Source of the DNA: an uncultured Acinetobacter sp.
GTDB taxonomy: Bacteria > Pseudomonadota > Gammaproteobacteria > Pseudomonadales > Moraxellaceae
Reading direction: 5' to 3'
Assembly (NCBI GenBank): GCA_900771065.1
Contig: CAAGMP010000243.1
Coordinates: 1-5,665 of the forward strand
DNA length: 5,665 bases
Below the pieces are notes generated by a model. It had not been told where the DNA came from. It made no database searches and worked only from the letters and a program-made list of their open reading frames with translations. Shown here piece by piece: positions 1-5,665 of this stretch. Made by a program: the position numbers and the translations under genes. Position 1 is the first letter of the stretch. Each line of letters begins with the position of its first letter.

Positions 1-216
1 CAATCTGCTTTGGCATTCACTTCAGGTGGCGTCATTTCCGTGATTACAGGACAATTACTCGGTTTAAGTGTACAACAAACTTTTGCATTAAATTGGTCAA
101 TCGCCAACACCAGCATGACCGTTTTACAGTTTAAAAATGGTAAATTGCAGTTAATGAGTTTCAATGAATATCATTATTTGCAAGCCATGAACCCTGAACT
201 ATTAACATGGATTTAG
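1..216 (+). CDS. Histidine phosphatase family protein, C-terminal fragment (5' end outside window)
   Basis: Frame 1 is open from the first base to a TAG at 214-216, giving 71 codons. The true start is upstream; the only early start-like codon is a TTG at 10-12, which reads better as an internal Leu. The fragment begins QSALAFTSGGVISVITG and continues to NWSIANTSMTVLQF. This matches the last strand and helix of histidine phosphatases (phosphoglycerate-mutase-like fold), where a strand, a GG turn and a long helix are followed by an N-[ST]-x-[ST] strand. The family removes phosphate from small metabolites or proteins in the cytoplasm; the substrate cannot be told from this piece. The second catalytic histidine, usually in S-H-G-G, appears as Ser here (TSGG, bases 19-30). 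The stop overlaps that of the convergent downstream gene by 4 bp. Family assignment rests on a short C-terminus only. Confidence 0.6.
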   Translation, partial: QSALAFTSGGVISVITGQLLGLSVQQTFALNWSIANTSMTVLQFKNGKLQLMSFNEYHYLQAMNPELLTWI

Positions 217-650
217 TCTTGATATTCGACATAATCCCATAAATTTAAATACGTTTTAACAGCTTGACGTAAATTAGGCAACATAGGCAATAATGTGCCG
301 TCTAACCACAACATCAGTGCCTGTGTTGAAATTTTATCTTCATTTTCATCGAGTAAAGTTGCACCTTGAACTAAGATCAAAGTTTCATCTTGTTCTTGGG
401 TTTCAATGCCTTTGAATAAAACGTGTAAAGCATGTCCTGTATCTTCAATTTTCCAAGACAATTCAATAAAAATATTTTGATTTGATTTTAAAACCACTTG
501 TCCTTGTAATGGCGATGTTTCTTGTAAACAATCATGTTCAGTGCGTATTTTTGCCAAAATCCAATTTTGCCCAGATAAATTATCTAAGGTCATTTTGGGT
601 ATAAAAATATCATTTAAATGAAATGATTGACTTAAATCAAAAAATTGCAT
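213..650 (-). CDS. Hypothetical protein, 145 codons, unrecognised
   Basis: I do not recognise this protein. It runs from ATG (648-650) to TAA (213-215) and ends tail to tail with the phosphatase gene, the two stops sharing TTAG at 213-216. The product looks soluble and acidic, with no signal peptide or membrane segment. The middle (about residues 50-110) alternates hydrophobic and polar residues like beta strands (for example FIELSWKIEDTG, ALHVLFKGIE). The C-terminus has a likely helix (NLRQAVKTYLNLWDYVEY). The 20 bases before the ATG are pyrimidine-rich (CTCTCCCTTTTGTT) with no Shine-Dalgarno. The next in-frame ATG (591-593) also lacks one, so the start is uncertain. Open length, sensible amino-acid composition and snug packing against its neighbour support a real gene. 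Confidence 0.65.
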   Translation of the reverse strand: MQFFDLSQSFHLNDIFIPKMTLDNLSGQNWILAKIRTEHDCLQETSPLQGQVVLKSNQNIFIELSWKIEDTGHALHVLFKGIETQEQDETLILVQGATLLDENEDKISTQALMLWLDGTLLPMLPNLRQAVKTYLNLWDYVEYQD

Positions 651-681
651 AACAAAAGGGAGAGTAAAAAGAAGAATTGCA

Positions 682-709
682 ATCTTAGATTAATTGAAAA
701 AAACTGCAA
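682..709 (-). promoter_or_regulatory. Weak candidate promoter for the 145-codon gene
   Basis: Read on the minus strand, TTGCAG (709-704) is followed after 16 bases by TAAGAT (687-682). This would start transcription near 675, about 25 bases before the ATG. The two boxes match 3/6 and 4/6 of the sigma-70 consensus. In such AT-rich DNA this is only a suggestion. Confidence 0.25.
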
Positions 710-835
710 CCAATTTAGGTTATTCAATATACAAGATTTATTGTTTTTTTATCTTATTAAAATTGATAATATTTTGTTTAAAATCAATTTTTTTATTTAT
801 AAATAGGTTTTGTTGAAATAGAAATAAAGTATGAA

Positions 836-2377
836 TTACATCAGCCATTCTATGGGTAAAATTGACATTAATCGAATCATGAAACGCTGAAAAAAAGTTG
901 TTTTGGGTTCTTTTTCATGTTCAATGATTTCACCATTTTCTAAATATTCTAGCCAAATTAATTGACCGTCTGGCTTTAATTTCAACTCATAAGCAATTTT
1001 AGGCAAAGAATAATCTAAAGTTTGGCTAATATTATCTTGCAATTCGGCTGAATCAATAACGACACCGACTTCGGTATTGAGCGCAACCGAACGCGGGTCA
1101 ATATTAAAAGAACCAATAAAAACCATATCGTTAGTGTCAAAAAATTTAGCATGCAAACGGGACGTATTTTTATTTTTGGCAGGAATGACATTTCCTGTGG
1201 CAATTTCATACCAAGTTCGTTTGCGTTGTTCAATATCTGGTTTAAATTCATAAAGCTGTATTCCAGATTTAAGCAACTCTTTTCTATATTTTTGATAAAA
1301 AGCATGCACAATCGGAACGTCATTTGCCAAGTAAGAATTGGTTAAAATACGAATTTTCATTCCTTTACTGGCTAAATTGGTTAAATAATTTGTGCCTTGT
1401 TGTGTTGGCACAAAATAAGATGAAACAATTTCCAAATGTTCTTTAGGTTCACCCATGCGCTGTAGCATTTGATTGTAAATTAGTTCGTGTTGTTCTGCCT
1501 GATTTCTAATTTTATTAGGTGAATCGGCAACTAAATATGCTTTTGCCCAATACATACTATGTTCATTCAGTTGGTCGGAAATTTCGGACTCTGTTTGATA
1601 AATTTTTTGATTTTCTTCAGATAAAAATAAAGATTGATTTTGTCTAAATTGTTCTAAATCTTGTGGTGTTGCTTGACCTAACCATTGTTTAACTGAATAA
1701 CTTAGCGGATCGTTCCAAAAATTGATAAAAACTTGATTCGCATCTATGACAGAATGCCCATAAAATAATAAATCTAAATCTGTAAATTGAAAGTCATCAC
1801 TTGCATCAAAATATTCACGGCTAATATTACGTCCACCCGTAACGGCAATTGCACCATCTGCAATAATTAATTTATTGTGCATACGGCGATTAATTTTTTC
1901 AAAACGAAATAAATAATCAAAAACACGAAAATATCGAAATTGGTAAGGATTAAATAATTTAATTTCAAAATTTGGATGCTGAATTAATTGTTTTAATGTT
2001 GCATCGAGCTTTGTTCCATTTTGATCGTCAATCAGTAAACGAACTTTCACTCCGCGATCTGCTGCACGAAGCAATTCTGCAAGCAGCATTTGACCAATTG
2101 TATCATTTTTCCAAATGTAATATTGCAAATCTAAAGAATGCTTAGCATTTCGAATTAAATATAAACGCGATGCAATACTAATATAAGGATCATCTAAAGT
2201 GCGATAAGCTGTTAATTTTTCTTGTATTTTTTCTTCAACTTGTTCACCGTCGATCCAATTTTTTTCATAAACTAAAGCTGCCGTTTGCGGCAAAGATTGA
2301 TTGATTGGCAAATTACAACCTGTCAAAAAGCTGATTAAACACAATAAAATAATCTTATAAAAATCAAATAAAGTCAT
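836..2377 (-). CDS. Phospholipase D family lipoprotein, ClsC (cardiolipin synthase)-like
   Basis: This is a 513-residue protein of the phospholipase D superfamily with two HKD half-sites. Half-site one is H167-N-K169 with D174 and GGRN at 181-184. Half-site two is H409-A-K411 followed by IGSFN at 421-425 and the DPRS that often follows in this family. Paired HKD motifs form one active site that goes through a phospho-histidine intermediate. In the ClsC/YmdC branch the reaction is phosphatidyl transfer to make cardiolipin; other members hydrolyse phospholipids. Which applies here is not decided by sequence alone. The N-terminus is a lipoprotein signal: K8, a hydrophobic stretch 9-18 and lipobox L18-T-G-C21, so the mature protein should be anchored at C21 facing the periplasm (Asn at +2). 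The second motif is one residue shorter than usual between Lys and GSFN. The ATG has only a weak AAGAA upstream. The gene stands alone, divergent from frmA, with a weak TATATT -10 candidate at 2416-2421 on the minus strand. Confidence 0.9.
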   Translation of the reverse strand: MTLFDFYKIILLCLISFLTGCNLPINQSLPQTAALVYEKNWIDGEQVEEKIQEKLTAYRTLDDPYISIASRLYLIRNAKHSLDLQYYIWKNDTIGQMLLAELLRAADRGVKVRLLIDDQNGTKLDATLKQLIQHPNFEIKLFNPYQFRYFRVFDYLFRFEKINRRMHNKLIIADGAIAVTGGRNISREYFDASDDFQFTDLDLLFYGHSVIDANQVFINFWNDPLSYSVKQWLGQATPQDLEQFRQNQSLFLSEENQKIYQTESEISDQLNEHSMYWAKAYLVADSPNKIRNQAEQHELIYNQMLQRMGEPKEHLEIVSSYFVPTQQGTNYLTNLASKGMKIRILTNSYLANDVPIVHAFYQKYRKELLKSGIQLYEFKPDIEQRKRTWYEIATGNVIPAKNKNTSRLHAKFFDTNDMVFIGSFNIDPRSVALNTEVGVVIDSAELQDNISQTLDYSLPKIAYELKLKPDGQLIWLEYLENGEIIEHEKEPKTTFFQRFMIRLMSILPIEWLM

Positions 2378-2472
2378 TTTAGTTCTTATTTGATCAATTA
2401 ATTAAAGAGCATATCAATATACTCGATTTTAAGGCTTGAATCGAAGACTATAAAAAAGGTAATTTACTGTTT

Positions 2473-2481
2473 TGGTATAAT
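2473..2481 (+). promoter_or_regulatory. Extended -10 promoter of frmA
   Basis: TGGTATAAT is a perfect extended -10 element (TGN plus TATAAT). No good -35 lies 16-18 bases upstream, where the sequence is a run of A, but extended -10 promoters often do without one. Transcription would start near 2487-2489, leaving a leader of only about 8-10 bases before the frmA ATG, so the weak GTGG (2486-2489) would sit at the very 5' end of the message. Confidence 0.5.
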
Positions 2482-2496
2482 AAAAGTGGTTATGTT

Positions 2497-3606
2497 ATGA
2501 AATCTCGTGCAGCGGTTGCTTTTGCGGCAGGTCAACCATTACAAATTGTTGAAATTGATGTTGAACCACCAAAAAAAGGAGAGGTTTTAGTTAAAATCAC
2601 TCATACAGGGGTTTGCCATACGGATGCTTTTACCTTATCTGGAGATGATCCTGAAGGTGTTTTTCCTGCTGTTTTAGGGCATGAAGGTGCAGGTATTGTA
2701 GTGCAAGTTGGTGAAGGTGTGACCAGTGTAGCAGTTGGTGATCACGTTATTCCACTTTATACAGCAGAATGCGGTGAGTGTTTATTTTGTAAATCGGGTA
2801 AAACCAATTTATGTACTGCGGTACGTGCAACGCAAGGTAAAGGCGTTATGCCAGACGGTACAACACGTTTTTCTTATAATGGTCAACCTATTTATCATTA
2901 TATGGGCTGTTCAACTTTTTCAGAATATACCGTTGTAGCAGAAGTTTCTTTAGCTAAAATTAATCCTGAAGCCAATCCTGAGCATGTTTGTTTGTTAGGT
3001 TGTGGTGTAACTACGGGTTTAGGTGCGGTTAAAAATACCGCTAAAGTACAAGAAGGCGATACGGTTGCTGTCTTTGGTTTAGGTGGTATTGGTTTGGCAG
3101 TAGTACAAGGAGCGAAAAAAGCCAAAGCAAGTCGAATTATTGCCATTGATACCAATCCTGATAAATTTGCACTTGCGAAAGAATTTGGTGCAACTGATTT
3201 TGTTAATCCGAAAGATTATGATCGTCCAGTTCAAGAAGTCATTGTGGAAATGACGGGTTGGGGTGTAGATCATTCTTTTGAATGTATTGGCAACACACAA
3301 GTTATGCGTTCAGCATTAGAATGTGCGCATCGTGGTTGGGGTCAATCGGTCATTATTGGTGTGGCGGGTGCAGGACAAGAAATTTCAACTCGTCCATTTC
3401 AATTGGTCACAGGTCGCACTTGGAAAGGTTCAGCATTTGGTGGAGTAAAAGGTCGTTCTCAATTACCAGCAATGGTTGAAGAAGCCATGAAAGGTGAAAT
3501 TAAACTTGAACCTTTTGTTACTCACACTATGACTTTAGATGAAATTAATAAAGCTTTTGATTTGATGCATGAAGGCAAATCAATTCGTTCAGTTGTACAT
3601 TTTTAA
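2497..3606 (+). CDS. frmA: S-(hydroxymethyl)glutathione dehydrogenase / class III alcohol dehydrogenase
   Basis: This enzyme oxidises S-hydroxymethylglutathione, the spontaneous adduct of formaldehyde and glutathione, to S-formylglutathione using NAD(P)+. It is the first step of glutathione-dependent formaldehyde detoxification in the cytoplasm and can also reduce S-nitrosoglutathione. At 369 residues it has the usual class III length. Catalytic zinc ligands are C40, H62 and C169, with E63 in the GHEGAG motif. The structural zinc is held by C92, C95, C98 and C106. The Rossmann NAD motif is GLGGIG at 194-199, with D218 for the adenine ribose. Class III substrate residues equivalent to human Asp55, Glu57 and Arg114 are present as D51, E53 and R110. 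ATG 2497 is chosen because the family N-terminus (MKSRAAVAF) starts there. No regulator of the FrmR type and no S-formylglutathione hydrolase gene adjoin it in the window. The gene symbol adhC is used for the same enzyme in some genera. Confidence 0.97.
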   Translation: MKSRAAVAFAAGQPLQIVEIDVEPPKKGEVLVKITHTGVCHTDAFTLSGDDPEGVFPAVLGHEGAGIVVQVGEGVTSVAVGDHVIPLYTAECGECLFCKSGKTNLCTAVRATQGKGVMPDGTTRFSYNGQPIYHYMGCSTFSEYTVVAEVSLAKINPEANPEHVCLLGCGVTTGLGAVKNTAKVQEGDTVAVFGLGGIGLAVVQGAKKAKASRIIAIDTNPDKFALAKEFGATDFVNPKDYDRPVQEVIVEMTGWGVDHSFECIGNTQVMRSALECAHRGWGQSVIIGVAGAGQEISTRPFQLVTGRTWKGSAFGGVKGRSQLPAMVEEAMKGEIKLEPFVTHTMTLDEINKAFDLMHEGKSIRSVVHF

Positions 3607-3613
3607 TCAAATT

Positions 3614-3647
3614 TGGCACATGAAATCATGTGCCATTGAGTTTTTTT
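3614..3647 (+). terminator. Rho-independent terminator after frmA
   Basis: The dyad TGGCACATGA / TCATGTGCCA (3614-3623 and 3626-3635) pairs perfectly over 10 bp. It starts 7 bases after the frmA stop and is followed, after TTGAG, by seven T (3641-3647). The 2-base loop would open a pair or two in RNA. The gap before the T-tract makes it less than ideal. In the opposite direction there is no good T-tract, so it should act mainly on frmA. The stop codon of the convergent recombinase gene lies in the right arm. Confidence 0.7.
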
Positions 3648-4576
3648 ATGGATTGTTGGTTGCCAATCATATTAAAACGTTGATGTCCATCAATATAGCG
3701 AATAGCAGAATTAATATTTTTCCAACCAACATATTCCATAATTGATTTAATATCCCAACCATTTTCAACTGCCCAATTTGCAAAACCGCGACGCAATGAA
3801 TGTGCACTATATAATTCTGAAAATTCAACTTGAGCTTCAATTAAAATTTGGCGTAATAATGGGATTAAACTATCAATATGTAAGGAATTTTCTGACAATT
3901 GTCCCCAACGGTTAATTCCTCTAAAAACTGCACCAGAATATAATTGACTGACATCCAACCAATCTAAATAAGCTTGTACAGGACATAAATATTCCAATTT
4001 AGGTACATGAAAATATTGTCCTTTTAGCATTTTATCCGTTTTTGAACGATTTAAATAACAAATGAGTCCTTTATTTTCTTGATATTCAATATTTTCAATT
4101 TGTAGTCGTGTTAACTCATCTCCACGAAAACCACGCCAAAAACCAAGTAATAACAAAGCTTTATTTCGAGTTTGTTTTAAAAGTTCTTTGGTATTTTCTT
4201 CATTTTTCGCATGTTCAATTTGCTGATCAATTAAAGTGACTACTTGATAGAGTTGGTCTATATGTAACGGTTTAGCTTGTTTTTCTTGACGTGGATGAAC
4301 AATTTTAATACCACGTAAAACTTTTTTCACAATTGGTGCTTTAGTTGGATCTGGAAAACCTTGTTCAACATGCCATTTAGAAATCGCGGCTAAACGTTGT
4401 TTTAAGGTATTAACCGACAAAATTTCTGCATAATCAGAAAGATAATTGGCAATATTTTCTGCGGTTGCTGGTAAAAGACCTTTCCATTGTAATTCATAAT
4501 GCGCCAGCGCAGCATCATAACTTTTTTTTGTATTTTCTCGAATTGATGCGTTTAAGTAGCGATTAATTTTATCCAT
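3626..4576 (-). CDS. Tyrosine recombinase / site-specific integrase
   Basis: This is a 316-residue phage-integrase-family protein that cuts and rejoins DNA at specific sites through a covalent phosphotyrosine. The N-terminal SAM-like core-binding domain spans about residues 5-90 (NTKKSYDAALAHYELQW to KQRLAAISKWHVEQG). The catalytic domain spans about 100-300. All catalytic residues are visible: R151 in GFRGDEL, K179 in RSKTDK, H259-S-L-R262, W285 in GWKN (Trp in place of the commoner His, as in Cre) and nucleophile Y294 in IRYID. ATG 4574-4576 is preferred over a longer TTG start at 4610-4612, because TAGGA sits 9 bases upstream of the ATG and the TTG has no ribosome site. The gene is convergent with frmA and divergent from the KfrA-like gene. 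The family fits an island or element integrase rather than XerC/XerD, judging by its context and its divergent sequence. I see no clear promoter; the only -10-like box (TAAAAT, 4603-4608, minus strand) has no -35. Confidence 0.93.
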   Translation of the reverse strand: MDKINRYLNASIRENTKKSYDAALAHYELQWKGLLPATAENIANYLSDYAEILSVNTLKQRLAAISKWHVEQGFPDPTKAPIVKKVLRGIKIVHPRQEKQAKPLHIDQLYQVVTLIDQQIEHAKNEENTKELLKQTRNKALLLLGFWRGFRGDELTRLQIENIEYQENKGLICYLNRSKTDKMLKGQYFHVPKLEYLCPVQAYLDWLDVSQLYSGAVFRGINRWGQLSENSLHIDSLIPLLRQILIEAQVEFSELYSAHSLRRGFANWAVENGWDIKSIMEYVGWKNINSAIRYIDGHQRFNMIGNQQSIKKLNGT

Positions 4577-4585
4577 TTTTTCAAA

Positions 4586-4589
4586 TCCT
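4586..4589 (-). promoter_or_regulatory. Ribosome binding site deciding the recombinase start
   Basis: AGGA on the minus strand lies 9 bases before the ATG at 4574-4576. The alternative upstream TTG (4610-4612) has only AT-rich sequence before it, so the shorter 316-codon product is favoured. Confidence 0.7.
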
Positions 4590-4638
4590 AGTGAGCAGCG
4601 AAATTTTAGCAAATTTTTTCAATTTGAAAAATAAATAA

Positions 4639-4691
4639 TGCACAACTCTAACACAGGATAATAATTAATTATCCTGTGTTAGAGTTGTGCA
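4639..4691. repeat. Perfect 24-bp inverted repeat with 5-nt centre, between recombinase and KfrA-like genes
   Basis: Left arm 4639-4662 begins TGCACAACTCTAACACAGGA. Right arm 4668-4691 is its exact reverse complement, ending GTTAGAGTTGTGCA. Centre 4663-4667 is AATTA. The arms are richer in G and C than the flanking DNA, and the symmetry stops sharply at both outer ends. It lies between two divergent starts, 62 bp from the recombinase ATG and 73 bp from the KfrA-like ATG, so it should not be a terminator for either gene. Likely roles are an operator bound by the KfrA-like protein or a core or accessory site for the recombinase. Neither is shown by sequence alone. Confidence 0.95.
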
Positions 4692-4708
4692 AAAATATAA
4701 GTTATAAT
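4679..4708 (+). promoter_or_regulatory. Candidate promoter of the KfrA-like gene, overlapping the inverted repeat
   Basis: TATAAT at 4703-4708 is a perfect -10 box. The best-spaced -35 (TTAGAG, 4679-4684, spacer 18) is weak, 3/6, and lies inside the right arm of the inverted repeat. Transcription would start near 4715, with a leader of about 50 bases. A protein bound to the palindrome would cover the -35 region, which would suit autorepression as known for KfrA. Confidence 0.4.
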
Positions 4709-4729
4709 TCTTAATTGTATTATGTTATT

Positions 4730-4747
4730 ATGTAATACATGGTACAT
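4730..4747. repeat. Small dyad with TACAT repeats just upstream of the KfrA-like start
   Basis: ATGTA-A-TACAT (4730-4740) is a perfect 11-bp dyad, and a further TACAT follows at 4743-4747, 7 bases on from the first copy at 4736-4740. The cluster lies in the predicted leader, 17 bases before the ATG. It could be a second operator, but short AT-rich dyads arise easily by chance here. Confidence 0.35.
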
Positions 4748-4764
4748 TGCATAATGAGTGAAAA

Positions 4765-5665
4765 ATGAAACGCATCGGTTTAACTAAAGATCAGGTAAAA
4801 CAAGCACGCGATATTTTATTAGCACAAGAAAAATATCCATCTGTTGATGCTGTGCGTATTGAATTAGGAAATACAGGTTCTAAAAGTACAATCCATAAAT
4901 ATTTAAAGGAATTAGATGATGAGCAACCACAAGAAGCTGAAGAAAAATTGACAATTAGTGAAACGATTCAAAATTTGATTTTAAGCCTAAGCCAACAATT
5001 GGAAAAAGAAACGCAAATTCAAGTCATTGAGCTGAAAAATCAGCATCAAGAACAAATTGAGAAATTAAATCAACAATTACAAAATCTTGAACAGCGATTT
5101 ACTGAAAAAGAATCTATTTTGCAAGAAAAATTAAAGGAACTTGATTTAACTCACCAAATAAATGAGCAACTCAAACAGAAAATTGAACAAAAACAGCAAG
5201 AAAATATTGAAATTGAGCAAAATTTAAATCAACAAAATCAAATTGTTCAACAACAACAAGCTGATTTAATTCACGCAGCAGAAAAATTCCAACATTTGCA
5301 AGATACTTTAAATCATTATCGCGAATCGGTTAAGGAACAACGTCAGCAAGATTTACGCCGTCATGATCATCAATTGCAAATGTTACAAGCTGAAATGAGA
5401 CAATTACAACAAACTATTGTAATTAAACAAGATAATTTGAATGAACTAAGTTTAAAGCATGCAAAATTGGTTGCAGAATTTGACTTATTAACTGAAAGTA
5501 ATCATAAATTAACCTTATCTATAAATGAAAAAATCCTACAAAATAAAGAAATTGACATTAAAAACAATGAATTAGAGTTGGAATTGGAGCAAATCAAACA
5601 TCAACTCAATATTAGTGAATCAAAACAAGAACAATTAGCTTTAGAAAACATGAAGTTAAAAGAAA
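4765..5665 (+). CDS. KfrA-type DNA-binding protein with long coiled coil (3' end outside window)
   Basis: The reading frame is open from ATG 4765 to the window end, 300 codons with no stop. Residues about 5-50 (LTKDQVKQARDILLAQEKYP, then the region containing IELGNTGSKSTIHKYLKEL) match the N-terminal helix-turn-helix domain of the KfrA family (plasmid replication region DNA-binding N-term). The GSKSTIHKYL segment fits the recognition helix. From about residue 65 on, the protein is almost wholly predicted coiled coil, rich in Gln, Glu, Lys and Leu with no Pro. Known KfrA proteins are plasmid-borne, bind DNA, repress their own promoter and use the coiled coil to form larger assemblies. An in-frame TGA at 4759 rules out a longer N-terminus. 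The ribosome site is weak (GAG at 4756-4758). It is divergent from the recombinase gene, with the inverted repeat between them, suggesting it controls that region. The full length and any C-terminal domain cannot be seen. Confidence 0.85.
   Translation, partial: MKRIGLTKDQVKQARDILLAQEKYPSVDAVRIELGNTGSKSTIHKYLKELDDEQPQEAEEKLTISETIQNLILSLSQQLEKETQIQVIELKNQHQEQIEKLNQQLQNLEQRFTEKESILQEKLKELDLTHQINEQLKQKIEQKQQENIEIEQNLNQQNQIVQQQQADLIHAAEKFQHLQDTLNHYRESVKEQRQQDLRRHDHQLQMLQAEMRQLQQTIVIKQDNLNELSLKHAKLVAEFDLLTESNHKLTLSINEKILQNKEIDIKNNELELELEQIKHQLNISESKQEQLALENMKLKE

Larger units (their letters stand above)
3607..5665. mobile_element. Probable left end of an integrated genomic island (right end outside window)
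   Basis: Directly after the housekeeping gene frmA come a complete tyrosine recombinase gene and a divergent KfrA-type DNA-binding gene, a combination typical of integrated or plasmid-related DNA. No tRNA gene is present; the natural candidate for the junction is the frmA 3' end and terminator dyad. The cargo, right boundary and any direct repeat are beyond the window. The left boundary given here is simply the base after the frmA stop and is not demonstrated. Confidence 0.45.

Noticed and set aside
759..791. Hairpin AAAATTGAT / ATCAATTTT with a 15-base loop and a T-run
   Set aside because: The stem has one G-C pair, and the T-run follows on the plus strand, while both flanking genes are read from the minus strand. 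It is not a useful terminator for the phospholipase gene.
1015..1345. Short open frames on both strands within the phospholipase D gene
   Set aside because: They overlap a conserved HKD protein and show no ribosome sites or recognisable domains.
2898..3155. Open frames on the minus strand and other plus-strand frames within frmA
   Set aside because: They lie wholly inside a clear, conserved gene, have no family features and are shadows of its coding sequence.
4577..4612. Twelve extra N-terminal residues of the recombinase from a TTG start
   Set aside because: There is no ribosome site before the TTG, while AGGA is well placed before the ATG at 4574-4576.
4639..4691. Reading the long inverted repeat as a bidirectional terminator
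   Set aside because: The flanking genes are divergent, so no transcript should arrive to be ended, and no strong T-tract follows either arm.
4703..4730. A XerD-like half-site (TTATGTTATTA, 4720-4730), as in Acinetobacter pdif sites
   Set aside because: It resembles my recollection of the XerD half, but the required XerC half six bases upstream (4703-4713) does not match, so it is probably chance in AT-rich DNA.
1..5665. CRISPR array, tRNA or rRNA genes, insertion sequence ends
   Set aside because: No regularly spaced repeats, cloverleaf-like tRNA motifs, rRNA segments or transposase genes were seen on either strand.

Overview
The window reads as chromosomal DNA of a low-GC gammaproteobacterium. 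The protein set (histidine phosphatase, phospholipase D lipoprotein, class III alcohol dehydrogenase) and the AT-rich codon use suggest an Acinetobacter-like member of the Moraxellaceae. This is inferred from how the proteins look, since no rRNA or other marker gene is present.

Left part (1-3606), ordinary chromosome. The 3' end of a histidine-phosphatase-like gene (+) meets an unrecognised 145-codon gene (-) tail to tail, with overlapping stop codons. A spacer of about 185 bp follows, then a leftward phospholipase D family lipoprotein gene with two HKD motifs, similar to ClsC-type cardiolipin synthases. It is divergent from frmA, the glutathione-dependent formaldehyde dehydrogenase, whose zinc, NAD and substrate residues are all intact. 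A hairpin plus T-tract at 3614-3647 looks like the frmA terminator.

Right part (3607-5665), probable edge of an integrated element. A tyrosine recombinase gene (-) begins right at the frmA terminator, and its stop codon lies inside the terminator hairpin. Divergent from it, across a spacer of about 190 bp, is a gene (+) for a KfrA-type DNA-binding protein with a very long Gln/Glu/Lys-rich coiled coil, cut by the window end after 300 codons. The spacer holds a perfect 24-bp inverted repeat with a 5-nt centre (4639-4691) and a second, smaller dyad with TACAT repeats (4730-4747).

The most interesting unit is this recombinase / palindrome / KfrA-like module beside frmA. The likely reading is a self-regulated integration module at the end of a genomic island whose cargo lies beyond the right edge. 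The cargo cannot be seen, so no defence or other function can be claimed from this window.
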